Shown: positions 35,033-43,058, counted from the stretch's first letter. The stretch is DNA of 64,000 nt from Gillisia xinjiangensis (GCF_046298265.1 NZ_JBKAHK010000004.1:62001-126000); one strand, 5' to 3'. The notes: generated from the letters alone by a model not told the origin. Program-made: numbers and translations.

Positions 35033-36034
35033 ATGAGAAAGAATACATCACAAAATGTGCTCTTAGGCATATTTGTAGTTATTGGAATAATCCTCTTTTC
35101 ACTCGGCGTTTATTTTATTGGGAGCAAGCAGAATCTTTTTGGAGAAAGCATAAGAATAAATTCTGTTTTTAAAAATGTATCAGGGCTTCAGCTAGGAAAT
35201 AACGTACGCTTTGCGGGTGTAAATGTGGGTACTGTAAGGGAGATCGTAATCATTAATGACACCGCCATAAATATTAATATGGCGATTGAGATGAAAACAG
35301 CTAACCTTATAAGGAAAAGCTCTCTGGCAACTATTGGGTCGGATGGATTGGTGGGGAGTATGATCGTTAATATCTTACCGGGTGATAATTTTGAAAATGA
35401 AGTTGTAAAATCCGGGGATACAATAGCATCTATTAGCAAAATCGCTACTGTAGATATGTTAACCACCCTAAATACCACCAATGAAAATGCAGCTTTGCTA
35501 ACTGCCGACCTACTTAAAATAACAAATGCAATAAATAATGGCGAAGGCCTTCTTGGTACGCTGCTTAAGGATGAGGATTTAGTAACCGATATAAAACTGA
35601 GCATCACAAATCTTCAAAGAACGAGCGAGGCTGGTTCAAGATCGATAGCTAAGCTTAACAACATTCTTTCTCAAATTGACTTAAAGGAAAGTGTAGCAGG
35701 AGTGCTCTTCAGTGATACAGTTTCAAAAGGAAAAATAGAAAACATCATTACCAATCTGGAAATATCTTCCCGGGAAATTGATTCCATATCCAAAAATTTA
35801 AATGAATTCTCCGTGAATTTAAGAGATGGGGAAGGTGCTGTAAACTACTTAATGCAGGATACCTCTTTTGTGAAAAATTTCGACAGCGCCATCCGGAATA
35901 CGGAAGAGGGAAGTGAGAAATTCGACGAGATCATGGGGGCCATAAAACAAAGTTTTTTATTCCGGGGTTATTTCAGAAAACAGGAAAGGCGGGAACAGCG
36001 TTTCATTAAAGCTCAAGATACCATTAAGCAATAA
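35033..36034 (+). CDS. mlaD: MlaD family lipid-binding protein
   Basis: The open frame extends back to 34958 inside the ATPase gene. The real start is taken at 35033 (MRKNTSQNVLLG), giving 333 residues. One N-terminal transmembrane helix (VLLGIFVVIGIILFSLGVYF) anchors it, followed by an MCE domain (VFKNVSGLQLGNNVRFAGVNVGTV). A long helical C-terminal part (ITNAINNGEGLLGTLLKDE, repeated in weaker form) fits a periplasmic channel-like MCE tail. It is the substrate-binding subunit of the Mla transporter. No MlaC or MlaB gene is adjacent, as usual in Bacteroidota. Confidence 0.93.
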   Translation: MRKNTSQNVLLGIFVVIGIILFSLGVYFIGSKQNLFGESIRINSVFKNVSGLQLGNNVRFAGVNVGTVREIVIINDTAININMAIEMKTANLIRKSSLATIGSDGLVGSMIVNILPGDNFENEVVKSGDTIASISKIATVDMLTTLNTTNENAALLTADLLKITNAINNGEGLLGTLLKDEDLVTDIKLSITNLQRTSEAGSRSIAKLNNILSQIDLKESVAGVLFSDTVSKGKIENIITNLEISSREIDSISKNLNEFSVNLRDGEGAVNYLMQDTSFVKNFDSAIRNTEEGSEKFDEIMGAIKQSFLFRGYFRKQERREQRFIKAQDTIKQ

Positions 36035-36090
36035 CCTTAAATGACCGACAACTTATTAATTTATCCAAACGTAAATTAAAGGGGATTCAT

Positions 36091-36591
36091 ATGAAAATAG
36101 AACATCTTGAAGAACGCGTAAATGAGTATAAAGATTCTATAAAAACGGTGATAGAAAAGCGTATTCTCTGGAATACCCAAATCAAAATTTTAATTACCAA
36201 AGTATTAAAGGATGCTGAGAAAACCTATAATATTGGATGGCGGGTGCAGGAATTAAACTGGATCCATACAAATGAAGCTGTAAATATCACCTTTGATTCT
36301 TTTCCACCGGAAATGATTGAAAAAACAAATCTCATACCTGCTTTTCAATTTTTAAAAGGAGGATCCCTGGTATTTTCTCAAATGTATAATGGAGATGTGG
36401 AAATCTTCATTGTATTTCCAATTATCGAAAATTGGAATGCCCTGGATGATGACCTTATAGAATTGGGCACCTACACTCCCATTCAGGTTACAGAAATATT
36501 GGTGACGGAAAAATTAGATGAATTCCTAAAGGAGATGATTAAATGGGAGGTGCCGCTTATTAAAACAAATTTAGGCTTTAGAACTCAGTAA
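36091..36591 (+). CDS. Conserved hypothetical protein after the Mla operon
   Basis: A 166-residue soluble protein. It starts with a predicted helical region (IEHLEERVNEYKDSIKTVIEKR) and continues with a mixed alpha/beta domain (GWRVQELNWIHTNEAVNITFDSFPPEM). No catalytic motif, signal peptide or family is recognised. It lies 56 bp after mlaD in the same direction, so it may be co-transcribed, and it is followed by the intergenic repeat at 36595-36719. A role with the lipid transporter is only a guilt-by-location idea. Confidence 0.7.
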   Translation: MKIEHLEERVNEYKDSIKTVIEKRILWNTQIKILITKVLKDAEKTYNIGWRVQELNWIHTNEAVNITFDSFPPEMIEKTNLIPAFQFLKGGSLVFSQMYNGDVEIFIVFPIIENWNALDDDLIELGTYTPIQVTEILVTEKLDEFLKEMIKWEVPLIKTNLGFRTQ

Positions 36592-36594
36592 AAA

Positions 36595-36719
36595 TCAAAA
36601 ACCTCGGGCAACCCCAAGAGGTATGAATTGGAGAATACTTTTAAAAATTCGAGGCAGGCCCGCCTGAAGGATTCGGGCAAGCCACGGAGAATTAAACCCT
36701 TAGTGAGGGGATTAAAATC
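36595..36719. repeat. Intergenic repeat, copy A
   Basis: This approximately 125-bp element is closely matched by the one at 61716-61817. Shared blocks are TCAAAAA, GAGGTATGAATTGG, TTAAAAATTCG, CCCT...GAGGG and ATT-AAAATC. Copy A has an insert of about 20 bp in the middle (near 36660-36675). Both copies can form two or three short hairpins. It overlaps the end of the LOG gene by a few bases. Confidence 0.7.
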
Positions 36720-37455
36720 GGCCGCCAACCCACCATTTTGGTTTATTGTAAGATTTAATCAACTTATACTTGATTATTGAATGTTCCTTAAGATATTCAG
36801 TCATTTCTTCAACAGAGTCGGTAATAAGAAGATTTTGGATATCTGCTTCATCAATATTTTTATTTTCATGCATCATGATAATATGAGTGATCAGGTCCTT
36901 ATGATATTTCTTTCCAAAAAGCACCACTGGAAACCGGTTGATCATTTTTGTTTGAATCAATAAAAGCGATTCGAAAAATTCGTCTAAGGTGCCCAATCCA
37001 CCTGGCATTACTATAAAAGCATAGGAATATTTTATTAGCATAACCTTTCTTACGAAAAAATAAGGAATAGTGATTTGTTTATGAAGATAGGGATTAGGAG
37101 CCTGTTCTTCCGGTAGGATAATATTACAGCCCACTGAAATTCCCCCTGCCTGAAAAGCGCCTTTATTTGCAGCTTCCATAATCCCAGGGCCACCACCGGT
37201 CATTACCGTGAATCCTAAATTGGCCAGCGCCTCTCCAATTTCCACAGCTTTTAGGTAATCATTACTTGTTTCTTTAAATCTTGCCGATCCAAAGACCGCT
37301 ACACAAGGACCTAAAGAATGCATTTTTCTGAAACCTTTAATAAAACTCCAGGCAACCTTAATAGTAAACAACAAATTCTTGAACCTGGATCTTGGGCCCG
37401 ACAAAAATTTTCTTTCCGCGGTTAAGAAAGGCAGCTTTGAATTATTATTTTTCAT
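36712..37455 (-). CDS. LOG family (TIGR00730) Rossmann-fold protein
   Basis: A 247-residue protein of the LOG/TIGR00730 family. The signature PGGLGTLDEFFE and the phosphate-binding GGGPGIMEAANKGAF motif are present. Family members release adenine from nucleoside 5'-monophosphates (cytokinin-activating type), though the bacterial physiological role is often unclear. The promoter region (37489-37531) has a Crp/Fnr-type box at the 35-nt spacing to TAATTTTA. It converges on the hypothetical gene at 36091 and overlaps intergenic repeat A at its very end. Confidence 0.9.
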   Translation of the reverse strand: MKNNNSKLPFLTAERKFLSGPRSRFKNLLFTIKVAWSFIKGFRKMHSLGPCVAVFGSARFKETSNDYLKAVEIGEALANLGFTVMTGGGPGIMEAANKGAFQAGGISVGCNIILPEEQAPNPYLHKQITIPYFFVRKVMLIKYSYAFIVMPGGLGTLDEFFESLLLIQTKMINRFPVVLFGKKYHKDLITHIIMMHENKNIDEADIQNLLITDSVEEMTEYLKEHSIIKYKLIKSYNKPKWWVGGRF

Positions 37456-37488
37456 TTTGAAAGCGATAATCCCGTGGATTCTTCAGAA

Positions 37489-37531
37489 TAAAATTAATAC
37501 ATAGGCTTTCATTTGCACGTGACAATTATCA
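37489..37531 (-). promoter_or_regulatory. Crp/Fnr-type box and -7-like element of the LOG gene
   Basis: On the minus strand TGATAATTGTCA (37531-37520) is followed 35 nt later by TAATTTTA (37496-37489), close to TAnnTTTG. The geometry is the same as at the Mla promoter and in the RNA array. Confidence 0.5.
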
Positions 37532-37545
37532 GTTAAAATCCAGTA

Positions 37546-40053
37546 TTATAATTGCCTTAACCGGATAACCCATTTATAAACTTCAAACCAGATGACGCTT
37601 GTAAACCCAACTCCAACTGAAATTGTGAACTGATATAAGGATAACGGACTTAATTTAAATAATGAAGCTACCGCTGGCTGATAGATAATAACCAACAACA
37701 AAACAAAACTCCCTGCAATAATTATCCAGATCAAAGGGTTTTTATACCGAAAAGTGCTCCACACCGAAAAATAAAATGACCTGTTCACAAGTGTTAGAAA
37801 TATATTTGCAAAGATTAGGCTACTAAAAACCATGGTCCTTGTAATTGTTTCTCCATAGAAATTCTGAACAGAGAATTGGTAAATAAACAAGCAGCCTGCT
37901 GTAATGATCAAGCCCTGCAACACACTTCTTGAAAGCTCTCTCCATCTCAAAAATGTTAATTCCATAGATCGCGGAGGCTTTTTTAATTCGTTCTTTTCAA
38001 GCGGCTCATTTTCATAAATGATAGAACAGGTTGGCCCCATTATCAATTCCAAAAATATCACATGAATTGGTGTGAAAATCACAGGATAGATCCAACCTAA
38101 AACCAGGGGAAGAGCTACTGTTAAAATGATGGGAATATGGATAGATATGATATACTGAATGGCCTTTTTAAGATTAAAATAAATTTTGCGCCCCATCGCT
38201 ACGCCATCCACCATTTTACCGAAATCATCATCAGATAAAATTAGAGAGGAGGATTCTTTGGCAATATCCGATCCTCGTTTCCCCATAGCAATCCCTATAT
38301 GTGCAGCTTTTAAAGCCGGCGCATCATTTACTCCATCTCCGGTCATTCCCACAATTTGATTTTGATTTTTCAAACTATGAACTATTTTTAATTTCACCTC
38401 TGGAAATACACGTGTGAAAATATTGTTCTGTAATACTTTTTTATCAAATTCGGCGTCAGAAAGTTTCATGAGCTCCTCCCCTGTCAACACCTCCTCCTCA
38501 TTCCTGAAACCTACCTGTTTTGCAATGGCCAGGGTTGTTAAACTATTATCGCCGGTTATAATTTTGATCTTTATTCCGGCATCATATAAGGTATCCAAGG
38601 TGTTTTTAATATTCTTTTTTGGGGGATCGTAAAAACCGAGTAACCCCAGGAATTCAAAAGGAAATTCCTCCTGGGTTTCAGGAAAATCGTTTCCTGAAAA
38701 CTGTGCTTCTCCTACCCCCAGGACCCTCAAACCCTGGGAAGCGAAATCGGAAACCTCTTTTAAGATTCCATCGCTTTCATCCTGACTGAGATTTGCATGG
38801 GCGATCACAGCTTCAGGAGCACCTTTTACAGCTATTTTTCGATCCCCTGATGAATTTTCAAAAATGTGGGTCATCATAGGTGGTTTACCTCCCAATGGAT
38901 ATTCATGGATCATCTTGTAGGAAGTACGTTCGTCTTCTCCTCCATACTTTTGATATGCCTCGTGCAGGGATTTTTCCATTGGATCAAAAGGAACCGATTC
39001 GCTTGACCACATCCCGATGGATATAATTTTATAAAATTCCGGTAGATCCCAATTTTTTTTATCGGAAATCTTTTTTGTATTATGCTCATAGATTTTATAC
39101 AAATCCATTTTGTTTTGGGTGATGGTACCGGTTTTATCTGTACACAAAACAGTGGCCGAACCAAGGGTTTCTATGGTTTGGGTATGCCTGACTATAATTC
39201 CGAGTTTCATTAATCTATAAGCCCCAAGTGCCATAAAAGTTGTAAAAGCAACCGGGATTTCTTCCGGAAGTACGGACATTGAGATGGTTAGTCCTTTTAG
39301 AAGGCTTTCCAAAAGATCCCGGGTGTTATAATAACTTAAACCCCAGATCAACAGGAAAACAAACACTCCCCAGAGCGCCATTTGTTTTACAAACCTTGAA
39401 ATCTGCTTTTGTAGTGGGGATTTCATTTTATGAATATCGCCTAGTGAAGCGTCTATTTTACCCAATTTTGTGCTCGGTCCAACCTGGGTTACCTTATAAA
39501 CACATTGTCCCGATATTACGGAAGTTCCCTGATACACATTGTTGTCTTCCTTCGCAGCAATTCCTTTAGTTACGCTGAAAGATTCTCCGGTAAGGACAGA
39601 CTCATTTACCAAAAAGTCATTGAGTTGCAGAACTCTTCCGTCCGCGGTAATCATTTCTCCTTCATTTACAACTGCGATATCCTCAACGACTATTTCTTCT
39701 GATTTTACTTTGATAATCTTATCTTCCCGAATAACAGAAGTTAGGCTTTGGGTATATTCCTTAAGGGCGTTGAGGGCTTTACGAGATCGGGCATTTTGAA
39801 AGAAGGAGATAGCAGAAATAAGGATAATCGCTCCTAATAAAAAAAAGCCTTCGGTAAATTCCTGAAGTATAAAATAGATGGTAGAGGTTACCGCAAGTAA
39901 AATAAACATAGGCTCCAGCACAATCTCCTTTATAGCTGAGAGAAAATACCCTGAATCCCGGTCTTTCCCTGTATTTTCTCCATGTTTCAATCGGGATTCC
40001 TTGACTTCCTCAGCAGAGAGACCTTTAAAAGTGAACGGATTTTGATTTTTCAT
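37546..40053 (-). CDS. Cation-translocating P-type ATPase
   Basis: A P-type ATPase of about 835 residues, type II-like (calcium-pump-related). It has a cation N-terminal domain, TGES in ESVLTGESFSV, phosphorylation site DKTGT near residue 306, TGDNS, and the hinge GDGVNDAPALKAAHIGIAM. The fourth membrane helix has SVLPEEIPVAF. PEEIP differs from the PEGLP of well-known calcium pumps but is usual for a bacterial subgroup, so the ion cannot be named. The frame starts at 40068 with GTG; I prefer the Met at 40053 (MKNQNPFTF). It lies between the LOG and zinc-ribbon genes, all on the same strand. Confidence 0.92.
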   Translation of the reverse strand: MKNQNPFTFKGLSAEEVKESRLKHGENTGKDRDSGYFLSAIKEIVLEPMFILLAVTSTIYFILQEFTEGFFLLGAIILISAISFFQNARSRKALNALKEYTQSLTSVIREDKIIKVKSEEIVVEDIAVVNEGEMITADGRVLQLNDFLVNESVLTGESFSVTKGIAAKEDNNVYQGTSVISGQCVYKVTQVGPSTKLGKIDASLGDIHKMKSPLQKQISRFVKQMALWGVFVFLLIWGLSYYNTRDLLESLLKGLTISMSVLPEEIPVAFTTFMALGAYRLMKLGIIVRHTQTIETLGSATVLCTDKTGTITQNKMDLYKIYEHNTKKISDKKNWDLPEFYKIISIGMWSSESVPFDPMEKSLHEAYQKYGGEDERTSYKMIHEYPLGGKPPMMTHIFENSSGDRKIAVKGAPEAVIAHANLSQDESDGILKEVSDFASQGLRVLGVGEAQFSGNDFPETQEEFPFEFLGLLGFYDPPKKNIKNTLDTLYDAGIKIKIITGDNSLTTLAIAKQVGFRNEEEVLTGEELMKLSDAEFDKKVLQNNIFTRVFPEVKLKIVHSLKNQNQIVGMTGDGVNDAPALKAAHIGIAMGKRGSDIAKESSSLILSDDDFGKMVDGVAMGRKIYFNLKKAIQYIISIHIPIILTVALPLVLGWIYPVIFTPIHVIFLELIMGPTCSIIYENEPLEKNELKKPPRSMELTFLRWRELSRSVLQGLIITAGCLFIYQFSVQNFYGETITRTMVFSSLIFANIFLTLVNRSFYFSVWSTFRYKNPLIWIIIAGSFVLLLVIIYQPAVASLFKLSPLSLYQFTISVGVGFTSVIWFEVYKWVIRLRQL

Positions 40054-40200
40054 TTTGATAAAAATCACGAATGCAAATAGCTACATCTATATGTATTGTT
40101 TAAATGGACATATCTAGGTTTACAGGCAGGTATCACATTCCTATATTCAATCCTAAGAATGAGCGGAGATATTCTCCTGAAATCTTCAGATTAGCAGGAA

Positions 40201-40464
40201 TTAAATATTGCTCATTTTCCATCTTTTCAGATCCGGCAGTATCCTAATAATCTGTTGTGCTTCCTCCAGAGAAATTTCATTGTGAATTTCAGCCATTTCA
40301 AGAAGTTTGATCTCCAGTTCATGAAGGCTCAGGGAGTGATCCACAAATTCGCCATTTTTGAAACAATTAATGCAATAATCCAAGTTTTTAGAATTATCAC
40401 GATTTGTTCCACTGGTTTCAATGGTAAAGGGTAATCCACAACTTTGACAAATAGCTGGTTTCAT
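40201..40464 (-). CDS. Small zinc-ribbon domain protein
   Basis: An 87-residue cytoplasmic protein whose N-terminal half is a zinc ribbon: CQSC at residues 6-9 and CINC about 25 residues later. This matches the putative zinc-ribbon domain of the Zn_ribbon_2 type. The C-terminal half is a predicted helix bundle (HELEIKLLEMAEIHNEISLEEAQQ). It lies 48 bp after the TerB-like gene and about 150 bp before the P-type ATPase, so the three may form an operon. The function is unknown. Confidence 0.8.
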   Translation of the reverse strand: MKPAICQSCGLPFTIETSGTNRDNSKNLDYCINCFKNGEFVDHSLSLHELEIKLLEMAEIHNEISLEEAQQIIRILPDLKRWKMSNI

Positions 40465-40512
40465 CTATAATAGTATTGGTTAAGAAAACATAATTATATA
40501 AGTATTTTGTCT

Positions 40513-40899
40513 CTAAAGGATCGCTTTTAATTCAGAAAGCATTATCAATTCCGATTTATTTTTTCCTGAAAAAGAAGATGCTATTTGGTCGGCGGTTTTC
40601 CATATCAATTTATTGATACCGGGAGTAAAGAATTCTTCATGGTCTTTTTTAAAATCTTTAAAATCATTAAAAGCACTAAAAGCCGAAGGTTCATTCTCAT
40701 CAAGCCAATCAAAAATGATCTCGATAAGATAGGCTGCATCCGATCCATATTCATCCTTAAAATCATCTACATCCAGCCACTCCTCTTTAACTATATTTTT
40801 CAGTGCGTTCTTTTCTTCTTCACGAACCACTTTATCTGATGCAGCTACTGCATAAAATAACTTTCCCAGATTTTGATATAATTTTTGAATACCCTGCAT
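40513..40899 (-). CDS. TerB-like protein
   Basis: A 128-residue all-helical protein that looks like a TerB-type domain: LGKLFYAVAASDKVVREEEKNALK near the N-terminus, acidic loops and a C-terminal helix. TerB proteins are linked to tellurite resistance and general stress. The open frame starts at 40974, but the Met at 40899 (MQGIQKLYQ) is preferred because the promoter box at 40938-40980 would otherwise lie inside the coding region. A zinc-ribbon gene follows by 48 bp. Confidence 0.78.
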   Translation of the reverse strand: MQGIQKLYQNLGKLFYAVAASDKVVREEEKNALKNIVKEEWLDVDDFKDEYGSDAAYLIEIIFDWLDENEPSAFSAFNDFKDFKKDHEEFFTPGINKLIWKTADQIASSFSGKNKSELIMLSELKAIL

Positions 40900-40937
40900 A
40901 TTTGCATTTTTTTTAAAAACAAAGTTAATATCGACAT

Positions 40938-40980
40938 TAAAAGTAAATTGAAGATACAAGAAATTATATGACAAATATCA
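40938..40980 (-). promoter_or_regulatory. Crp/Fnr-type box and -7-like element of the TerB-like gene
   Basis: Minus-strand TGATATTTGTCA (40980-40969) is followed 35 nt later by TACTTTTA (40945-40938), near TAnnTTTG. It is the third protein-gene promoter in the window with this exact spacing. Confidence 0.55.
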
Positions 40981-41100
40981 CTTTTGAAGCGCTGTAATTT
41001 ATAATAAAATAATGGACGCCAATAAACACGGGCGTTCACAAATCAATAAATTTCCTAAAAAAAAGCCGAAGAATTAAAAAAACTGTGTATATTTAAAACA

Positions 41101-41154
41101 TTATTATTACCCTTTCCCCCACTTTCAAAACCCCACCGAAAGTATTATTACCCC
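41101..41154 (+). promoter_or_regulatory. Direct repeat of TATTATTACCC upstream of the regulator gene
   Basis: TATTATTACCC occurs at 41102-41112 and again at 41143-41153, 41 bp apart (about four helical turns), 52-103 bp before the ATG. The same half-site forms a palindrome upstream of the S9 peptidase. It may be an operator for the regulator gene. Confidence 0.4.
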
Positions 41155-41204
41155 TATTCATTTATTCAGAAATATTTCTATGAATTTTCTAAAAAAAAGG
41201 GAAG

Positions 41205-42251
41205 ATGAAAACTGTATTGCTAATAGAAGACGACAAGTTGTTAAGAGAGAATACCACCGAAATATTGCAATTATCAAATTACAATGTACTCGCTGCAGAA
41301 AACGGTAAAACCGGGGTTAAGATTGCACTTCAAAACCGACCAGACATTATTGTTTGTGATATTATGATGCCAAAATGGGATGGATTCAAAGTTTTTAATG
41401 TGTTAAACCAAAAGGAAACCACAAGAAGAATTCCTTTCATTTTTATGTCGGCCAAATCGGAAGAGAAGGATATAAGATCAGGAATGAACCTTGGAGCCGA
41501 TGATTATATAAGTAAACCTTTTAAAGAAACTGATCTTCTGAACAGCATCGATAGCCGTTTGAAAAAACTAGCCCAATTAAAGTATGCTCCAAAACAGAAA
41601 TCTGCAGAACTTCCTGAAATTAAACTGGCTTCCCTTTTTGAATTTAAAGATTATATTAAATCCTTAAGAGATGAGGTCAATTTAGGTAAAAATAAAGTGA
41701 TCTATAAAGAACAAAAAAATGCCAATTATGTCTATTTAACCGAAGAAGGTATGGTTAAAAATTACCGAATGGATGAATATGGCAAGGAACTTATAACCGG
41801 TCTTTATAAAAGCGGAGATCTCTTTGGGTTTTATTCTTTTAATAATCCAGCCCGTTATTCAGAAACAGCCACGGCTTTGGAAGATGGATTGGCTTACAGA
41901 ATATCAAATTTGCATTTCAGGGAAATATTGTCTCACAATCCCCTTTTAACAATGGAATTAGCCGAGTTGCTTTCGGATAATCTATCTGCTCTAAAATCAC
42001 ATTTATTGGAAATGGCCTATGCATCGGTATTGAAGAAAACCAGTAATACAATTTTAAAATTTGCCGCAAAAATGCACGATAAACATCGTGATTCGATAAA
42101 TATTTCGAGGAGTGATCTTGCAAGTGTTGCTGGAATTTCTACGGAAAGTCTTATAAGGAGTCTTTCATTATTAAAAAAAGACCGGTTAATCGATATAGAT
42201 GGCAGAAATATTAAAATATTAAATTTACAGAAGCTATATGGTGTAAAGTAA
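41205..42251 (+). CDS. Response regulator fused to a Crp/Fnr-type sensor and DNA-binding module
   Basis: A 348-residue regulator with two halves. Residues 1-120 are a receiver domain: acidic DD at 9-10, phospho-acceptor Asp52 in CDIMMPKWDG, and Lys in YISKPF. Residues about 145-255 form a cyclic-nucleotide-binding-like fold (NYVYLTEEGMVKNYRMDEYGKEL, GDLFGFYSF). The C-terminus is a Crp-type winged helix with recognition helix STESLIRSLSLL. The Glu and Arg in this helix fit contacts to a TGA half-site. No Cys cluster for an iron-sulfur centre is seen. It likely binds the TGA-N6-TCA boxes nearby, including four directly downstream; that is inference. Confidence 0.9.
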   Translation: MKTVLLIEDDKLLRENTTEILQLSNYNVLAAENGKTGVKIALQNRPDIIVCDIMMPKWDGFKVFNVLNQKETTRRIPFIFMSAKSEEKDIRSGMNLGADDYISKPFKETDLLNSIDSRLKKLAQLKYAPKQKSAELPEIKLASLFEFKDYIKSLRDEVNLGKNKVIYKEQKNANYVYLTEEGMVKNYRMDEYGKELITGLYKSGDLFGFYSFNNPARYSETATALEDGLAYRISNLHFREILSHNPLLTMELAELLSDNLSALKSHLLEMAYASVLKKTSNTILKFAAKMHDKHRDSINISRSDLASVAGISTESLIRSLSLLKKDRLIDIDGRNIKILNLQKLYGVK

Positions 42252-42272
42252 AACTTAAATTAAAATGATTAA

Positions 42273-42335
42273 AATGTTAAACCTCAGTCAGTTGAGATAT
42301 ATCATATATTTTTAATCAAAAGTGTATTATCTTAG
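42273..42335 (+). promoter_or_regulatory. Promoter of RNA unit 1 with Crp/Fnr-type box
   Basis: AATGTTAAA at 42273, box TGAGATATATCA at 42293-42304 (20 nt later) and -7-like TATCTTAG at 42328-42335 (35 nt after the box start). The box centre is near -41 to the predicted start at about 42340. Confidence 0.65.
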
Positions 42336-42339
42336 TACT

Positions 42340-42527
42340 AATCAAAAAATAAATTTGATCTTGAGTACTTTGGGGGAGGAAAAAGATCAAATTTAAGGAG
42401 TAAACAGTACACAGTTTAATCGCGAATTTAACAATTCATAGAGGATTAAAATAGTCCTTAATGGTTACGTAAGTGATACCTAAGAACTCCTACTAAAAAG
42501 CAGGAAACTTTAGTTTTCTGCTTTTTT
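42340..42527 (+). ncRNA. Putative small RNA 1 (family A)
   Basis: About 188 nt from predicted start to terminator. It holds a perfect 12-bp hairpin (42351-42362 with 42383-42394) whose loop contains GGGGGAGGA. Then comes a region shared with unit 4: ACACAGTTTAATCGC at 42409-42423 and a 22-nt identical block at 42455-42476. GGAGT (42397-42401) can pair with ACTCC (42486-42490) as a closing stem. No ORF of note. The 5' end is inferred from the promoter, not mapped. Confidence 0.65.
42498..42527 (+). terminator. Terminator of RNA unit 1
   Basis: AAGCAGGAAA (42498-42507) pairs with TTTTCTGCTT (42514-42523) with one G-T pair, followed by a T run. Confidence 0.85.
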
Positions 42528-42653
42528 ATTTTATATACGCCTGGATGAAATAAATTCGTATTAGAAAATCTCTCTAAATAATAAAGAAAATTGAAAATTT
42601 TAAAAAAATGAGGTAACTAAACAGGAGTCATATAAAACCTTTGGATTATTTGA

Positions 42654-42716
42654 AATGTTAAACTTATTGAATATGACTTATATCATTGATTTTAAAAACC
42701 CAAATAATTAATTTAG
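42654..42716 (+). promoter_or_regulatory. Promoter of RNA unit 2 with Crp/Fnr-type box
   Basis: AATGTTAAA at 42654, box TGACTTATATCA at 42674-42685 and TAATTTAG at 42709-42716. The 20- and 35-nt offsets equal those of unit 1. Confidence 0.65.
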
Positions 42717-42720
42717 TTGT

Positions 42721-42941
42721 GTTGAAAAAATAGAATTGTTTATTTAAGTTCAGAAATTGACATTTGGTTTTTCAGTACCATTAGGAGTGAAAAAATCAAA
42801 TTTAGAAGATGTTAAATACACTCTAATCGGAGACTCAAAATATTGCACTTGTTGCAATGCTATTGACCTTCATAAAATGTTTAGAAGTGAAATTAATATC
42901 TTCTTAAGGAAACGGGAGGCTTCGGTCTCCCGCTTCTATTT
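42721..42941 (+). ncRNA. Putative small RNA 2 (family B)
   Basis: About 221 nt. It has a 5' hairpin (42762-42774 with 42788-42801) with TTAGGAG in the loop. AGAAGAT (42804-42810) can pair with ATCTTCT (42898-42904) and close a domain that contains the small hairpin TTGCA-CTTGT-TGCAA (42843-42857). The last 30 nt before the terminator loop (42893-42922) are identical to unit 3. A weak 63-codon frame from 42757 runs through the hairpins and the terminator and is not credible as a gene. Confidence 0.65.
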
Positions 42942-42943
42942 TA
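42911..42943 (+). terminator. Terminator of RNA unit 2
   Basis: CGGGAGGC-TTCG-GTCTCCCG: an eight-pair stem closed by a C(UUCG)G tetraloop (42913-42932), followed by a pyrimidine-rich tail CTTCTATTTT. Confidence 0.85.
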
Positions 42944-42991
42944 AATAAATTTCTGGAATCTAATTTGAGAACTAAGGATCTAATTAGGTTA

Positions 42992-43054
42992 AATGTTAAA
43001 ATTAAGCTATCTGAGATATATCATATTTTTTTACCAAAAGAGAATGTAAATTAG
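42992..43054 (+). promoter_or_regulatory. Promoter of RNA unit 3 with Crp/Fnr-type box
   Basis: AATGTTAAA at 42992, box TGAGATATATCA at 43012-43023 and TAAATTAG at 43047-43054. Offsets are again 20 and 35 nt. Confidence 0.65.
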
Positions 43055-43058
43055 TATA

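Noticed and set aside
40056..40067. Crp-type box TGATAAAAATCA before the P-type ATPase
   Set aside because: It fits TGA-N6-TCA but touches the start codon region and has no -7 element at the right place; probably chance.
42757..42948. 63-codon plus-strand frame inside RNA unit 2
   Set aside because: It has no ATG start and runs through both the hairpin region and the terminator. Unit 3 has no matching frame.
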